64,000 bases of DNA from Paraburkholderia youngii (lineage in GTDB: Bacteria > Pseudomonadota > Gammaproteobacteria > Burkholderiales > Burkholderiaceae). Position numbers and translations under genes: made by a program. The notes beneath the pieces were generated by a model, which ran no database searches, had not been told where the DNA came from, and saw nothing but the letters and a program-made list of their open reading frames with translations. Of this stretch, positions 8,908 through 17,710 are shown one piece after another. The number at the start of each line of letters is the position of its first letter. Position 1 is the first letter of the stretch. The DNA is taken from positions 6,074,001 through 6,138,000 of the forward strand of contig NZ_JAALDK010000001.1 of the NCBI RefSeq assembly GCF_013366925.1, given 5' to 3'.

Positions 8908-8940
8908 GCGGCCCCTCGCCACGGGAAGGCCCGGGGCCGC
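8908..8940 (+). terminator. GC-rich hairpin after gpmA
   Basis: GCGGCCCC (8908-8915) and GGGGCCGC (8933-8940) can pair over a 17-base loop just beyond the gpmA stop. No U-tract follows, so it is at best a weak or Rho-assisted terminator. Confidence 0.3.
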
Positions 8941-9154
8941 ACGGAGACAACCGGCCCGGCAGGAAAAACTGTATTGTGCCGCGCGGCGTATCGCACGGCC
9001 CGCCAGCCGCGGGCCGGTTCGCAAGAACCAGGACCTTCCCGTACTGTCGAAGCACGATTGCCTGCACCGCGCCCTGAGCAGGCGGGTGTGCAGTTATACT
9101 TGTCCGTCCAATCTTTATCGACGCTGCCACGCGCTTCCGACCGCAATAGACTCT

Positions 9155-10732
9155 ATGCGAAAGAACCTGAAAAATATCGGCCTGATTGCCGTGGGCCTTG
9201 CTACCGGTGTCCTTGCCACCCTGCAATTCTCCGCCTCGGCCCAGCAACCCGCTAGCGCCGCGGTCGCCCCGCTGCCGCTAGACCAGCTCAGGCTCTTCGC
9301 CGAAGTGTTCGGGCAGATCAAGCACGAATACGTCGAACCGGTCGACGACAAGAAGCTTCTCACTTCCGCGATCAAGGGCATGGTCTCGAGCCTCGACCCG
9401 CACTCGTCGTACCTCGACAAGACCGATTACGAAGAGCTGCAGGAGCAGACCAAGGGCCGCTTCGCGGGCCTCGGCATCGAAATTTCGTCGGAAGACGGCC
9501 TGATCAAGGTGATTTCGCCTATCGAAGACACGCCCGCGTTCCGCGCCGGCATCCGTCCGGGCGACCTGATCACGCGCATCAACGACAAGCCCGTGCGCGG
9601 CATGACGCTCGACCAGGCGGTCAAGCAGATGCGCGGCGAGCCGGGCACCAAGGTCACGCTGACCATCTTCCGCAAGACCGACGACCGCACGTTCCCGCTG
9701 ACCGTCACGCGCGCGATCATCAAGGTTCAGTCGGTGAAGGGCAAGATCGTTGCGCCGGGCTTCGCGTACGTGCGCATCACGAGCTTCCAGGAACGCACCA
9801 CGCCTGACCTCGCGGCCAAGCTGCAGGATCTGGCGCGCCAGGAGCCGAACCTGAAGGGCCTCATCCTCGACCTGCGCAACAACGGCGGCGGTTTGCTGCA
9901 AAGCGCGGTCGGCGTCGCGGGCGCGTTCCTGCCGCCGAATTCGGTGGTGGTGTCGACCAACGGCCAGATTCCGGATTCGAAGCAGATCTATCGCGACACC
10001 TACGATAACTACCGTCTGCAATCGTTCGACAGCGATCCGCTGAAAGACGTCCCGGCCATCTTCAAGACCGTGCCGATGATCGTGCTGACCAACGCCTACT
10101 CGGCGTCGGCATCGGAAATCGTCGCGGGCGCGCTGCAGGATCAGCACCGCGCGCTGATTCTCGGCAAGACCACGTTCGGCAAGGGTTCGGTGCAAACCGT
10201 ACGCCCCATGACGGCGGACACCGCGCTGCGCCTGACCACCGCGTATTACTACACGCCGAGCGGCCGTTCGATCCAGAACAAGGGCATCCGCCCCGACCTT
10301 CCGGTCGATCAATACGCGGACGGCGATCCGGACGACGCGCTCGTCACTCGCGAAGTCGACTACTCGAATCACCTTGCGAACACGCAGGACCCGAACGAGA
10401 AGAAGGAAGCCGAGCAGCGCGAGTCGGAGCGCATGGAGCAGTTGCGTCAGCTCGAAGAGCAGAACGACAAGAAGACGCCGGAGCAGCGCCAGAAGGAACG
10501 CGAACGCAAGCCGGTCGAGTTCGGTTCCAACGACGACTTCATGATGCAACAGGCGGTCGGCAAGCTCGAAGGCAAGCCGGTTCAGGAATCCAAATCGCTG
10601 ATGGAACGCCGTCTCGCGCAGAACAAGCCGGGCACGTCGGCCTCCGCGCCGGTCGCGGTTAAGCCGACGCAACCGGTGCCGGGCGCATCGGGACCGGCGC
10701 CGGCTTCGGCACCGGCTCCCGCTGGAAAGTAA
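9155..10732 (+). CDS. ctpA: S41 family carboxy-terminal processing protease
   Basis: A periplasmic serine protease of 525 residues that trims proteins at their C-termini. Features in order: signal sequence (1-29), an N-terminal helical region (about 40-90), a PDZ domain (about 98-180, FAGLGIEIS and GIRPGDLITRIND), and the S41 catalytic core with Ser in NAYSASASEIVAGAL and Lys in GKTTFGKGSVQT. The last 130 or so residues are charged and then Ala/Pro-rich. The ATG at 9155 starts the signal peptide; upstream in-frame codons give no export signal. It lies between gpmA and the ThiF-family gene. Confidence 0.95.
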   Translation: MRKNLKNIGLIAVGLATGVLATLQFSASAQQPASAAVAPLPLDQLRLFAEVFGQIKHEYVEPVDDKKLLTSAIKGMVSSLDPHSSYLDKTDYEELQEQTKGRFAGLGIEISSEDGLIKVISPIEDTPAFRAGIRPGDLITRINDKPVRGMTLDQAVKQMRGEPGTKVTLTIFRKTDDRTFPLTVTRAIIKVQSVKGKIVAPGFAYVRITSFQERTTPDLAAKLQDLARQEPNLKGLILDLRNNGGGLLQSAVGVAGAFLPPNSVVVSTNGQIPDSKQIYRDTYDNYRLQSFDSDPLKDVPAIFKTVPMIVLTNAYSASASEIVAGALQDQHRALILGKTTFGKGSVQTVRPMTADTALRLTTAYYYTPSGRSIQNKGIRPDLPVDQYADGDPDDALVTREVDYSNHLANTQDPNEKKEAEQRESERMEQLRQLEEQNDKKTPEQRQKERERKPVEFGSNDDFMMQQAVGKLEGKPVQESKSLMERRLAQNKPGTSASAPVAVKPTQPVPGASGPAPASAPAPAGK

Positions 10733-10769
10733 GCCGGCAAATAAGCTGGCCAATAAGCAGCGAACCCGC

Positions 10770-10806
10770 GCGTGTCTTCGCAGCACGATAGTCTGCGAAG
10801 ACACGC
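10770..10806 (+). terminator. 14-bp perfect hairpin downstream of ctpA
   Basis: GCGTGTCTTCGCAG (10770-10783) pairs perfectly with CTGCGAAGACACGC (10793-10806) around a 9-base loop, 38 bases after the ctpA stop. There is no U-tract, so it may protect the mRNA 3' end or act with the second hairpin at 10826. Confidence 0.5.
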
Positions 10807-10825
10807 CGCAGCAGTTTCAGCACAG

Positions 10826-10845
10826 GCCGCCGCTTAACCGGCGGC
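10826..10845 (+). repeat. Second hairpin between ctpA and the ThiF-family gene
   Basis: GCCGCCG (10826-10832) and CGGCGGC (10839-10845) form a 7-bp stem with a 6-base loop, 19 bases beyond the first hairpin. Its function is unknown. Confidence 0.4.
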
Positions 10846-10976
10846 GTCTCACGGCAAGCCGCAGCAGCCACCCTCCCCGCGCGATTAAAATAACAGCCAC
10901 GAATGCGCGCCGCGGCCCTCCGGCCTGCCTCTCCTTGCGCGACACCGCGACATAGCGACACACCACGCGCCCCGCC

Positions 10977-11735
10977 ATGAATGACGATCAACTCCTTCGC
11001 TACTCCCGCCATATCCTCGTCGACGAAATCGGCATCGAGGCGCAGCAGCGTTTTATCGACGCCCACGCGATCGTCGTCGGCGCGGGCGGGCTCGGTTCGC
11101 CGGCCGCAATGTATCTCGCGGCGGCGGGCGTCGGCCGTCTGACGCTCGTCGATGCCGACACCGTCGACCTGACCAATCTGCAGCGCCAGATCCTGCACGT
11201 CAGCGCGTCGGTTGGACGCAGCAAGGTCGAGTCCGGGCGCGACACGCTCGCGCAGATCAATCCCGAGGTCGTCGTCAGCGCGGTCGCCGAGCGCGTCGAC
11301 GATGCATGGCTCGATCGCGAGGTGCCGCACGCGAGTGTCGTGCTCGATTGCACCGACAACTTCGCGACGCGTCACGCGATCAACCGCGCGTGCGTCAAGC
11401 ATCGCGTGCCGCTCGTGTCGGGCGCGGCGCTGCGCTTCGACGGCCAGATCAGCACCTTCGATTTCCGCGACGAAGCGTCGCCATGCTACGCGTGCGTGTT
11501 TCCCGAAGACCAGCCGTTCGAGGAAGTCGCCTGCTCGACGATGGGTGTGTTCGCGCCGACGGTCGGCATCATCGGTTCGATGCAGGCTGCCGAAGCGCTG
11601 AAGGTGATCGGCGCAATCGGCACGCCGCTCGTGGGCCGCCTGACGATGCTCGATTCGCTGCGAATGGAATGGAACACGATGCGCATCGGACGTCAGCCGG
11701 ATTGCCCGGTGTGCGGCCACGCGCACGGCTCTTGA
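10977..11735 (+). CDS. ThiF/MoeB/HesA family adenylyltransferase
   Basis: An E1-like enzyme of 252 residues that would adenylate the C-terminal glycine of a ubiquitin-like sulfur carrier such as ThiS or MoaD. The nucleotide-binding GAGGLGSPAAMYLAAAGVG and VDADTVDLTNLQRQ segments, the Cys in LDCTDNFATRH, and two CXXC zinc pairs (CYAC and CPVC) are present. No thi or moe gene is adjacent, so the partner cannot be assigned; Burkholderiales annotations call it moeB or thiF. A terminator follows. Confidence 0.88.
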   Translation: MNDDQLLRYSRHILVDEIGIEAQQRFIDAHAIVVGAGGLGSPAAMYLAAAGVGRLTLVDADTVDLTNLQRQILHVSASVGRSKVESGRDTLAQINPEVVVSAVAERVDDAWLDREVPHASVVLDCTDNFATRHAINRACVKHRVPLVSGAALRFDGQISTFDFRDEASPCYACVFPEDQPFEEVACSTMGVFAPTVGIIGSMQAAEALKVIGAIGTPLVGRLTMLDSLRMEWNTMRIGRQPDCPVCGHAHGS

Positions 11736-11774
11736 GGCGGTTCCCCACTGCGCGTCCGAACGACGCCGAAACAG

Positions 11775-11802
11775 AAAAACGCCGCATGTGCGGTGTTTTT
11801 TC
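11775..11802 (+). terminator. Bidirectional terminator between the ThiF-family gene and ptsI
   Basis: AACGCCGCA and TGCGGTGTT form a stem (one G-U pair) with a 2-base centre, flanked by AAAAA on one side and a run of seven T on the other. It can end the plus-strand gene and, less strongly, the convergent ptsI transcript. Confidence 0.75.
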
Positions 11803-11833
11803 GTTCAACGAGGCGAGACGAAGCGCGTCGGAT

Positions 11834-13579
11834 TCACACCAGCGCGACCCGCTTGAGCGCCGCCTGCACCTCTTCCGGCTCGAACGAAGCCAGCACGTCG
11901 GCCACGGGCTTTTCGAGCGTCTTCAGATGCGAGCGCAGCACCTCCTGCTTGACCTCGAGCAGTTGGCTCGGATGCATCGAAAACTCGGTCAGGCCCATGC
12001 CGAGCAACAGACGCGTCAACGCCGGATCGCCCGCCATCTCGCCGCACACCGACACCGGTACGCCCGCACGCTTCGCCTCGCGCAGCGTGAACGCGATCAG
12101 GTGCAGCACGGCCGGATGCAGCGGGTCGTACAGATGCGCGACCGCGTTGTCCGCGCGATCGATCGCGAGCGTGTACTGGATCAGATCGTTGGTGCCGATC
12201 GACAGGAAATCGAGCCGCTTCAGAAACAGCGGCAACGCGATCGCGGCGGCCGGAATCTCGATCATCGCGCCGACCTGCACGTTCGGATCATAAGCAATGC
12301 CCGCGTCGTCGAGTTGGCGCTTGGCTTCGCGGATCAGATCGAGCGTCTGGTCGATTTCCTGCGCGTGCGCGAGCATCGGGATCAGGATCTTCACCTTGCC
12401 GAACGCCGACGCGCGCAGGATCGCGCGCAGCTGCGTGAGGAACATCTGCGGCTCGGACAGGCTCCAGCGAATTGCGCGCAAGCCGAGCGCCGGATTCACG
12501 GCGGTCTCGTAGCCGTCGCCGCCGGCCATCGAATCGAGCGGTTTGTCGGCGCCGACGTCGATCGTGCGGATCGTGACCGGCAAGCCGTTCATCAGTTCGA
12601 CCGCGCGACGATACGCGCTGAACTGCTCCTCCTCTTCGGCCATCCGGTCCTTGTGATTCATGAACAGGAACTCGGTGCGAAACAGACCCACGCCGGTCGC
12701 GCCCGATTCGATCGCCGCGCGCGCATCGTCCGGCAACTCGATGTTCGCGCACAGTTCGATGCGCGTGCCGCACAGCGTTTGCGTCGGCGAGAACTTGAGC
12801 CGTTGCAGCTTGCGCTGCTCGAGCTCCTTCTCGCTTTGCCGATACGAGTATTCCTCGAGCACGATCGGCGCGGGATCGACGATCACGATGCCGTGGTCGC
12901 CATCGACGATGATCAGATCGTCCTGGCGGATCAGCGCGCTCGCATGCTGCACGCCGACCGCGGCCGGAATGCCGAGGCTGCGCGCGACGATCGCGGTATG
13001 CGACGTGCGCCCGCCGAGATCGGTGACGAAGCCCTGGAACGTCTGCGTCTTGAACTGCATCATGTCGGCCGGCGCGATGTCGTGCGCGACGACGATCATT
13101 TCATCGCACGCGCCATGCACGTTGTCGACGATGCCCGGCGCACCCGCGAGCGCCTTCAGCACACGTTCGACGACCTGTTCGATGTCGGCTTTGCGTTCGC
13201 GCAGGTATTCGTCTTCGATATCGTCGAAATGGCGCGAGAGTCTTTCCAGCTGTTCGGTCAGCGCCCACTCGACGTTGTAGCGGCGCGTGCGGATCAAGTC
13301 GATGGTTTCCTGAACCAGCATCACGTCGTTCAGGATCATCGTGTGAACGTCGATGAACGCGCCCATTTCACTGGGGGCATCCGCGGCGAGATCGGCGCGC
13401 AGCACGTTGAGTTCTTCATGCACGCGTTGCTGAGCCGCGCGAAAGCGCCCGACCTCCCCTTCGATCTGGGCGGGTTCGATCAGATAGTGGTCTACGTCGA
13501 GTGCTGCCGGGGCGATCAGATAGGCCCGCCCGATGGCGATACCGCGCGAGACGGGAATTCCATGCAGCGTGAATGACAC
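11834..13579 (-). CDS. ptsI: Phosphoenolpyruvate-protein phosphotransferase (PTS enzyme I)
   Basis: Transfers phosphate from PEP to HPr, the first step of the phosphotransferase system. The product of about 581 residues has the phosphorylated His in GGRTSHTAIVARSLGIPA, the PEP-binding GLFRTEFLFMN, and the C-terminal catalytic Cys in VSVCGEMAGDP. I chose the GTG at 13579 because AGAGGAGG lies five to six bases before it; a GTG two codons earlier overlaps the ribosome-binding site. It is downstream of ptsH but separated by a terminator and a -10 box. Confidence 0.96.
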   Translation of the reverse strand: MSFTLHGIPVSRGIAIGRAYLIAPAALDVDHYLIEPAQIEGEVGRFRAAQQRVHEELNVLRADLAADAPSEMGAFIDVHTMILNDVMLVQETIDLIRTRRYNVEWALTEQLERLSRHFDDIEDEYLRERKADIEQVVERVLKALAGAPGIVDNVHGACDEMIVVAHDIAPADMMQFKTQTFQGFVTDLGGRTSHTAIVARSLGIPAAVGVQHASALIRQDDLIIVDGDHGIVIVDPAPIVLEEYSYRQSEKELEQRKLQRLKFSPTQTLCGTRIELCANIELPDDARAAIESGATGVGLFRTEFLFMNHKDRMAEEEEQFSAYRRAVELMNGLPVTIRTIDVGADKPLDSMAGGDGYETAVNPALGLRAIRWSLSEPQMFLTQLRAILRASAFGKVKILIPMLAHAQEIDQTLDLIREAKRQLDDAGIAYDPNVQVGAMIEIPAAAIALPLFLKRLDFLSIGTNDLIQYTLAIDRADNAVAHLYDPLHPAVLHLIAFTLREAKRAGVPVSVCGEMAGDPALTRLLLGMGLTEFSMHPSQLLEVKQEVLRSHLKTLEKPVADVLASFEPEEVQAALKRVALV

Positions 13580-13644
13580 GCGCACCTCCTCTAGTTGTGT
13601 GATGCCGCGGCAAACCGCTGCAATGCTCTCAGACTGTACCTGGC

Positions 13645-13650
13645 ATTATA
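13645..13650 (-). promoter_or_regulatory. Candidate -10 box for ptsI
   Basis: TATAAT on the minus strand lies about 65 bases before the ptsI GTG. The -35 region at the right distance (ATACTT) is weak. Together with the ptsH terminator it suggests ptsI has its own promoter. Confidence 0.45.
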
Positions 13651-13901
13651 AATTCCGCGCCTTTTTGAAGTATGTCGGCGGTGTGTGCAGCGCAGCACGA
13701 GTTATCGCATACAGGTGTCCTCGTACACCGCGAAGCTGCGCTTTCTACGCGTCGGACAATATATGGTTTAAACATTGAAAACGCGTGTCGCCCTACGCGC
13801 ATGTGGCCTTACGCACTCTTCCCCGCGGCTTTCGCGCCGCTTCTATAAGCCTTAATGTCGATTAGCAGCGGGCCTCTTCTGATATTCAAATGTCGGCGGC
13901 G

Positions 13902-13930
13902 AAAAAAAAGCCGCGGACTGAGCCGCGGCA
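13902..13930 (-). terminator. Rho-independent terminator after ptsH
   Basis: On the minus strand GCCGCGG pairs with CCGCGGC over a 6-base loop, followed by eight T. It starts about 35 bases after the ptsH stop. Confidence 0.85.
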
Positions 13931-13963
13931 TTTTCGGGTTTGTCGAACACAAAGCGCGCGGCG

Positions 13964-14233
13964 TTATTGACCTTCGCCAAATTTATCGGCGATCAGTTTC
14001 AACAGCGCGTCCATCGCTTCCTGTTCGTCGGTACCTTCCGTTTCGATCAGCACGGTACTGCCGATGCCCGCGGCGAGCATCATCACGCCCATGATGCTCT
14101 TTGCGTTGATACGACGGCCATTGCGGCTCATCCAGATTTCCGCCTGGTAGTTGCCCGCGAGTTGCGTCAACTTGGCCGACGCGCGCGCGTGCAGCCCCAG
14201 CTTGTTCACAATTGTCGTTTCTTGTTGCAGCAT
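13964..14233 (-). CDS. ptsH: HPr phosphocarrier protein
   Basis: An 89-residue HPr that carries phosphate from enzyme I to EIIA. The active-site His is in NKLGLHARASAKL near residue 16. The regulatory-site region reads AKSIMGVMMLAA, with a Ser at the usual Ser46 position. It follows the EIIA-Man gene by 124 bases and is followed by a strong terminator. With EI and one EIIA but no EIIB/C nearby, it looks like part of a regulatory rather than sugar-importing PTS. Confidence 0.96.
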   Translation of the reverse strand: MLQQETTIVNKLGLHARASAKLTQLAGNYQAEIWMSRNGRRINAKSIMGVMMLAAGIGSTVLIETEGTDEQEAMDALLKLIADKFGEGQ

Positions 14234-14357
14234 GTGATGGTCCGAAGCGCGGGTGAATGAAATGGTGAAAAGTCAAACTGCAAAGCGGCTGCAATGCGCT
14301 TGGCGCCGTTGCGAAACCGCTTGAATCCGTCGAAGCTTGCCTGCGAACCAGCCCGAT

Positions 14358-14885
14358 TTACAGGCCGGGCGCGTCCGGCTTCTGCGTCAGATCGGCATCG
14401 GCCGGCAACGCGGGAACACAGTCGGCGGGCGCCGCGTCAGCCGGCAGCGCCGGCAGGCAATCGGCCGGGCAGGCTGACGCCGCGACCGGTTCCGGCGTCG
14501 CCGGTCCGATCGCGTGCACGCCCTTGGTCGCGCCGGCGAGCGCCTTGTCGACGAGCGTGTCGAGCGGCGTCGCGCGATAGCAGACCGCACGCACCAGCAT
14601 CGGCAGATTGACGCCGCACAGCACGCGCACATCCGGCTCGGTGGCGAGCCGGCCCGCGATGTTGGCCGGCGTCGCGCCGAACATATCGGTCAGCACGAGC
14701 GCGCCGTTCTCTTCCTTCAACCGCGCGACTTCCGAATTCGCGAACGCGACGACCTGCGCGGGATCGCAATCCGGCGACACATCGATCACGCCGATACGCG
14801 CCGGCAAACCGCCATAGATGTGGGAAATGCAATCGCGCAACGCGGTGGCGAATGGAGCGTGCGCAATGATCAGAATGCCTGCCAT
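14358..14885 (-). CDS. PTS EIIA component, mannose family, with Ala/Pro/Cys-rich tail
   Basis: A mannose/fructose-family EIIA domain that accepts phosphate from HPr. Residues 1 to about 130 match the family: AGILIIAHAPFATAL places the phosphorylated His at residue 9, and VLTDMFGATPANIAGRL is conserved. The last 45 or so residues are unusual: Ala/Pro-rich with near-duplicated units PADCLPALPADA and PADCVPALPADA and several Cys. The ATG at 14885 is chosen because it begins the domain. In Betaproteobacteria this gene sits with ptsH-ptsI and gshB, as here. No permease domains are encoded. Confidence 0.9.
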   Translation of the reverse strand: MAGILIIAHAPFATALRDCISHIYGGLPARIGVIDVSPDCDPAQVVAFANSEVARLKEENGALVLTDMFGATPANIAGRLATEPDVRVLCGVNLPMLVRAVCYRATPLDTLVDKALAGATKGVHAIGPATPEPVAASACPADCLPALPADAAPADCVPALPADADLTQKPDAPGL

Positions 14886-15112
14886 GTCAGCCTTACTGCA
14901 ATAGAACGGCCCCAAAACCGTGGACCGGGACTCGAGCCCGGTTCGCCATCGCCCCGGACCGGCCGTGGGTCGCGAGGGTGGAAATGCATCGTCGGGCGAG
15001 CGGGCATTGTAGCAGCCTCATTTTCGCGCCAATCCCGACGGCGCGCCTGATGCGGATTTACTACACAGATTGGGGGTGCGGCCGGGCAATCAAGGCCGCT
15101 AGAGTCGGCGCG

Positions 15113-16069
15113 TCAGCCGACCGCGCGCTCCAGCGCGTCGACGAACATCGCGGCGACGTCGAAGCCGGTCTGATCCATGATCTCGCGGAAACACGTCGGG
15201 CTCGTGACGTTGACTTCGGTGAGCCAGTCGCCGATCGCATCGAGTCCGACCAGCAGCAAGCCGCGCGCCGCCAGCACCGGCGCGAGCGTATCGGCGATCT
15301 TGCGGTCCTGCTCGCTGAGCGGGCGCGCGACACCCAGTCCACCGGCCGCCAGGTTGCCGCGCACCTCATTACCCTGAGGAATGCGCGCGAGCGAGTATGG
15401 CACCGCTTCGCCGCCGATCAGCAGGATGCGCTTGTCACCCTCCTTGATCTCGGGGATGAATTTCTGCGCCATCACCGAGCGTGCGCCGTCGTGGCTCAGC
15501 ATTTCGACGATCGAGCCGAGGTTCATGCCGTCCGCCTTCACGCGAAACACGCCCATGCCGCCCATGCCGTCGAGCGGCTTCAGGATCACGTCGCCGTGCT
15601 GTTCGTGGAACGCGCGCAGACGCGCCGGATCGCGCGTGACCAGCGTCGGCGCGACGAACTGCGCGAACTCGCCGATCGCGAGCTTCTCCGAATGATCGCG
15701 GATCGCCTGCGGCTTGTTGAAGACGCGCGCGCCGCCACGCTCGGCCAGTTCGAGCAGCCACGTCGATGTCACGTATTCCATGTCGAACGGCGGGTCTTTG
15801 CGCATCACAACCGCGCCGAAGCTCGCAAGCGCGCGCGGCGCGGCGGCATCGGCGACAAACCAGACGTCACGATGCAGATCGGCGGTATCGCCGGTGATCG
15901 CAATGCGCTGCACGTTCGCTTCGACATCGCCGCCCGTCCACGCCAGATGCTTCGGCTCGCAGGTGTACACCGTGTGACCGCGGCGCGCCGCTTCGGCCAT
16001 CATCGCGTAGGTCGAGTCTTTGTAAATCTTGAAATGGCTGAGCGGATCGGCGATGAAAAGAATGTCCAT
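15113..16069 (-). CDS. gshB: Glutathione synthetase
   Basis: Joins gamma-glutamylcysteine and glycine to make glutathione. The 318-residue ATP-grasp protein starts MDILFIADPLSHFKIYKDST and contains VILKPLDGMGGMGVFRV and VNVTSPTCFREI, both family signatures. The ATG at 16069 is the conserved start; the 11 upstream in-frame codons are not. It lies 103 bases downstream of gshA on the same strand, so the two glutathione genes are probably co-transcribed. Confidence 0.96.
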   Translation of the reverse strand: MDILFIADPLSHFKIYKDSTYAMMAEAARRGHTVYTCEPKHLAWTGGDVEANVQRIAITGDTADLHRDVWFVADAAAPRALASFGAVVMRKDPPFDMEYVTSTWLLELAERGGARVFNKPQAIRDHSEKLAIGEFAQFVAPTLVTRDPARLRAFHEQHGDVILKPLDGMGGMGVFRVKADGMNLGSIVEMLSHDGARSVMAQKFIPEIKEGDKRILLIGGEAVPYSLARIPQGNEVRGNLAAGGLGVARPLSEQDRKIADTLAPVLAARGLLLVGLDAIGDWLTEVNVTSPTCFREIMDQTGFDVAAMFVDALERAVG

Positions 16070-16172
16070 GAAAGTCCCGGTGCGCCCTGACGGGCGTGAC
16101 ATTGTTCGTCAATATAGTCTTTGAAGACGGCGATGGCGGCACGCATGCCGCCATCCTGCCGCGCGAGATGGC

Positions 16173-17462
16173 TTAGACCTGGATCGCTTCGGGATCGGTC
16201 TTTTCGAGTTCGACCGATGCGGCCAGCAACCCGAGCCGCGCCACGACGCCATACATATAGAAGCGGTTCGGCGGCGCCGCGCCGGGCTTCGCGTGCGCAT
16301 CGGGCAGCGCCGTATGCTCGAAGCCGAGCGGCACGAAGTGCATGCCCGGCGCGTTCAGGTTCTGGTCGCGCTCGCGGCTGCCGTGCACGCGATAGAAGCC
16401 GCCCACCACGTAGCGGTCGATCATGTAGACGACCGGCTCGGCGACTTCCTCGCCGATGCGCTCGAACGTGTACACGCCTTCCTGCACGATCACGTCGTGC
16501 ACTTCGAGGCCGTCCTTGGTTGCGGCCATGCGCGTGCGTTCGCGCTTCGTCAGCGCGGCGACTTCCGACGCGTCGTGCACGGTCATCACGCCCATGCCGT
16601 AAGTGCCCGCATCCGACTTGATCACGACATACGGTTTTTCGGAGATGCCGTACTCGCGATACTTGCGCGCGATCTTCTTCAGCACGCCGTCGATCGCATC
16701 GGCCAGCGCTTCCTCGCCGGTGCGCTGCTGGAAGTCGACGCCCTCGACGTGCGCGAAATACGGATTGATCATCCACGGATCGATCTCGACCATCTTCGCG
16801 AACTTCTTCGCGACGTCGTCATAACACGAGAAATGCGTCGACTTGCGGCGTACTGCCCAGCCCGCATGCAGCGGCGGCAGCAGGTACTGCTCGTGCAGAT
16901 TTTCGAGCACGGGCGGAATGCCGCCGGACAGGTCGTTGTTCAGCAGAATCGAGCACGGGTCGAAGTTCTTCAGCCCCAAGCGCCGCTGCGAGCGCTCGAG
17001 CGGTTCGAGCACGAGCTTCTGGCCGTCGGACAGCGCGATCGTGACCGGGCCGTTGATGGTTTCATCGAGCGTGCCGAAGCGTACGTTCAGGCCCGCCTGG
17101 CGCATGATCGACGCAAGCCGGGCGACGTTTTCGAGGTAGAACGCGTTGCGCGTGTGGCGCTCCGGAATCACGAGGAGATTCTTCGCGTCTGGGCAGATCT
17201 TTTCGATCGACGCCATCGCGGCCTGCACCGCGAGCGGCAGCACTTCCTGCGGCAGATTGTTGAATGCGCCGGGAAACAGGTTGGTGTCGACCGGCGCGAG
17301 CTTGAAGCCCGCGTTACGCAGATCGACGGAGCAATAGAACGGCGGCGTGTGCTCCTGCCATTCAAGCCGGAACCAGCGTTCGATAGCGGGCGTGGCGTCG
17401 AGGATCTTCCGCTCGAGGTCGAGCAGCGGGCCGTTTAACGCCGTAACTAGGTGCGGAACCAT
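16173..17462 (-). CDS. gshA: Glutamate-cysteine ligase, proteobacterial type
   Basis: Makes gamma-glutamylcysteine, the first step of glutathione synthesis. The 429-residue product is not the E. coli GshA type but the shorter family first defined in Acidithiobacillus. Recognisable segments include GFKLAPVDTNLFPGAFNNL, STHFSCYDDV, and VVIKSDAGTYGMGVMTV, the last a likely ATP-binding loop. It is followed by gshB. The amtB terminator at 17612-17640 separates it from the gene upstream. Confidence 0.92.
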   Translation of the reverse strand: MVPHLVTALNGPLLDLERKILDATPAIERWFRLEWQEHTPPFYCSVDLRNAGFKLAPVDTNLFPGAFNNLPQEVLPLAVQAAMASIEKICPDAKNLLVIPERHTRNAFYLENVARLASIMRQAGLNVRFGTLDETINGPVTIALSDGQKLVLEPLERSQRRLGLKNFDPCSILLNNDLSGGIPPVLENLHEQYLLPPLHAGWAVRRKSTHFSCYDDVAKKFAKMVEIDPWMINPYFAHVEGVDFQQRTGEEALADAIDGVLKKIARKYREYGISEKPYVVIKSDAGTYGMGVMTVHDASEVAALTKRERTRMAATKDGLEVHDVIVQEGVYTFERIGEEVAEPVVYMIDRYVVGGFYRVHGSRERDQNLNAPGMHFVPLGFEHTALPDAHAKPGAAPPNRFYMYGVVARLGLLAASVELEKTDPEAIQV

Positions 17463-17611
17463 TGATCACTCGCAGACTGGAGAAAAAAGATTGTAGAGCA
17501 AATGCTTTGTCCATTTGGGGACGGTTTCTCCATTCGCAAGCAGACCCGAATGCATTCTCCCTATCTCGATGATAGGCGCGGAAAATTGCCGTTCGCAACC
17601 CGATCAGCAAG

Positions 17612-17640
17612 AAAAAAGCCCGCCATGAAGGCGGGCGAAT
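17612..17640 (-). terminator. Rho-independent terminator after amtB
   Basis: GCCCGCC (17618-17624) and GGCGGGC (17630-17636) pair over a 5-base loop; on the minus strand TTTTTT follows. It lies about 70 bases after the amtB stop. Confidence 0.85.
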
Positions 17641-17710
17641 TTTGCTGCGATCAGCTTTTTCCAGACTGGCGGGCCCAGGAGCGCGGGCCCGCAGCGCAAC
17701 AGATTCTTCG

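Larger units (their letters stand above)
13580..13963. other. 384-base intergenic region between ptsH and ptsI
   Basis: No coding frame seen. From left to right on the plus strand it holds the ptsI ribosome-binding site, a perfect minus-strand -10 box (13645-13650), an AT-rich stretch around 13740-13790, and the ptsH terminator (13902-13930). The region is clearly less GC-rich than its neighbours. Confidence 0.6.

Noticed and set aside
11306..13576. 756-codon plus-strand frame opposite ptsI
   Set aside because: Spans the thiF end, a terminator and the whole of ptsI in antisense, with Arg/His-rich low-information sequence.
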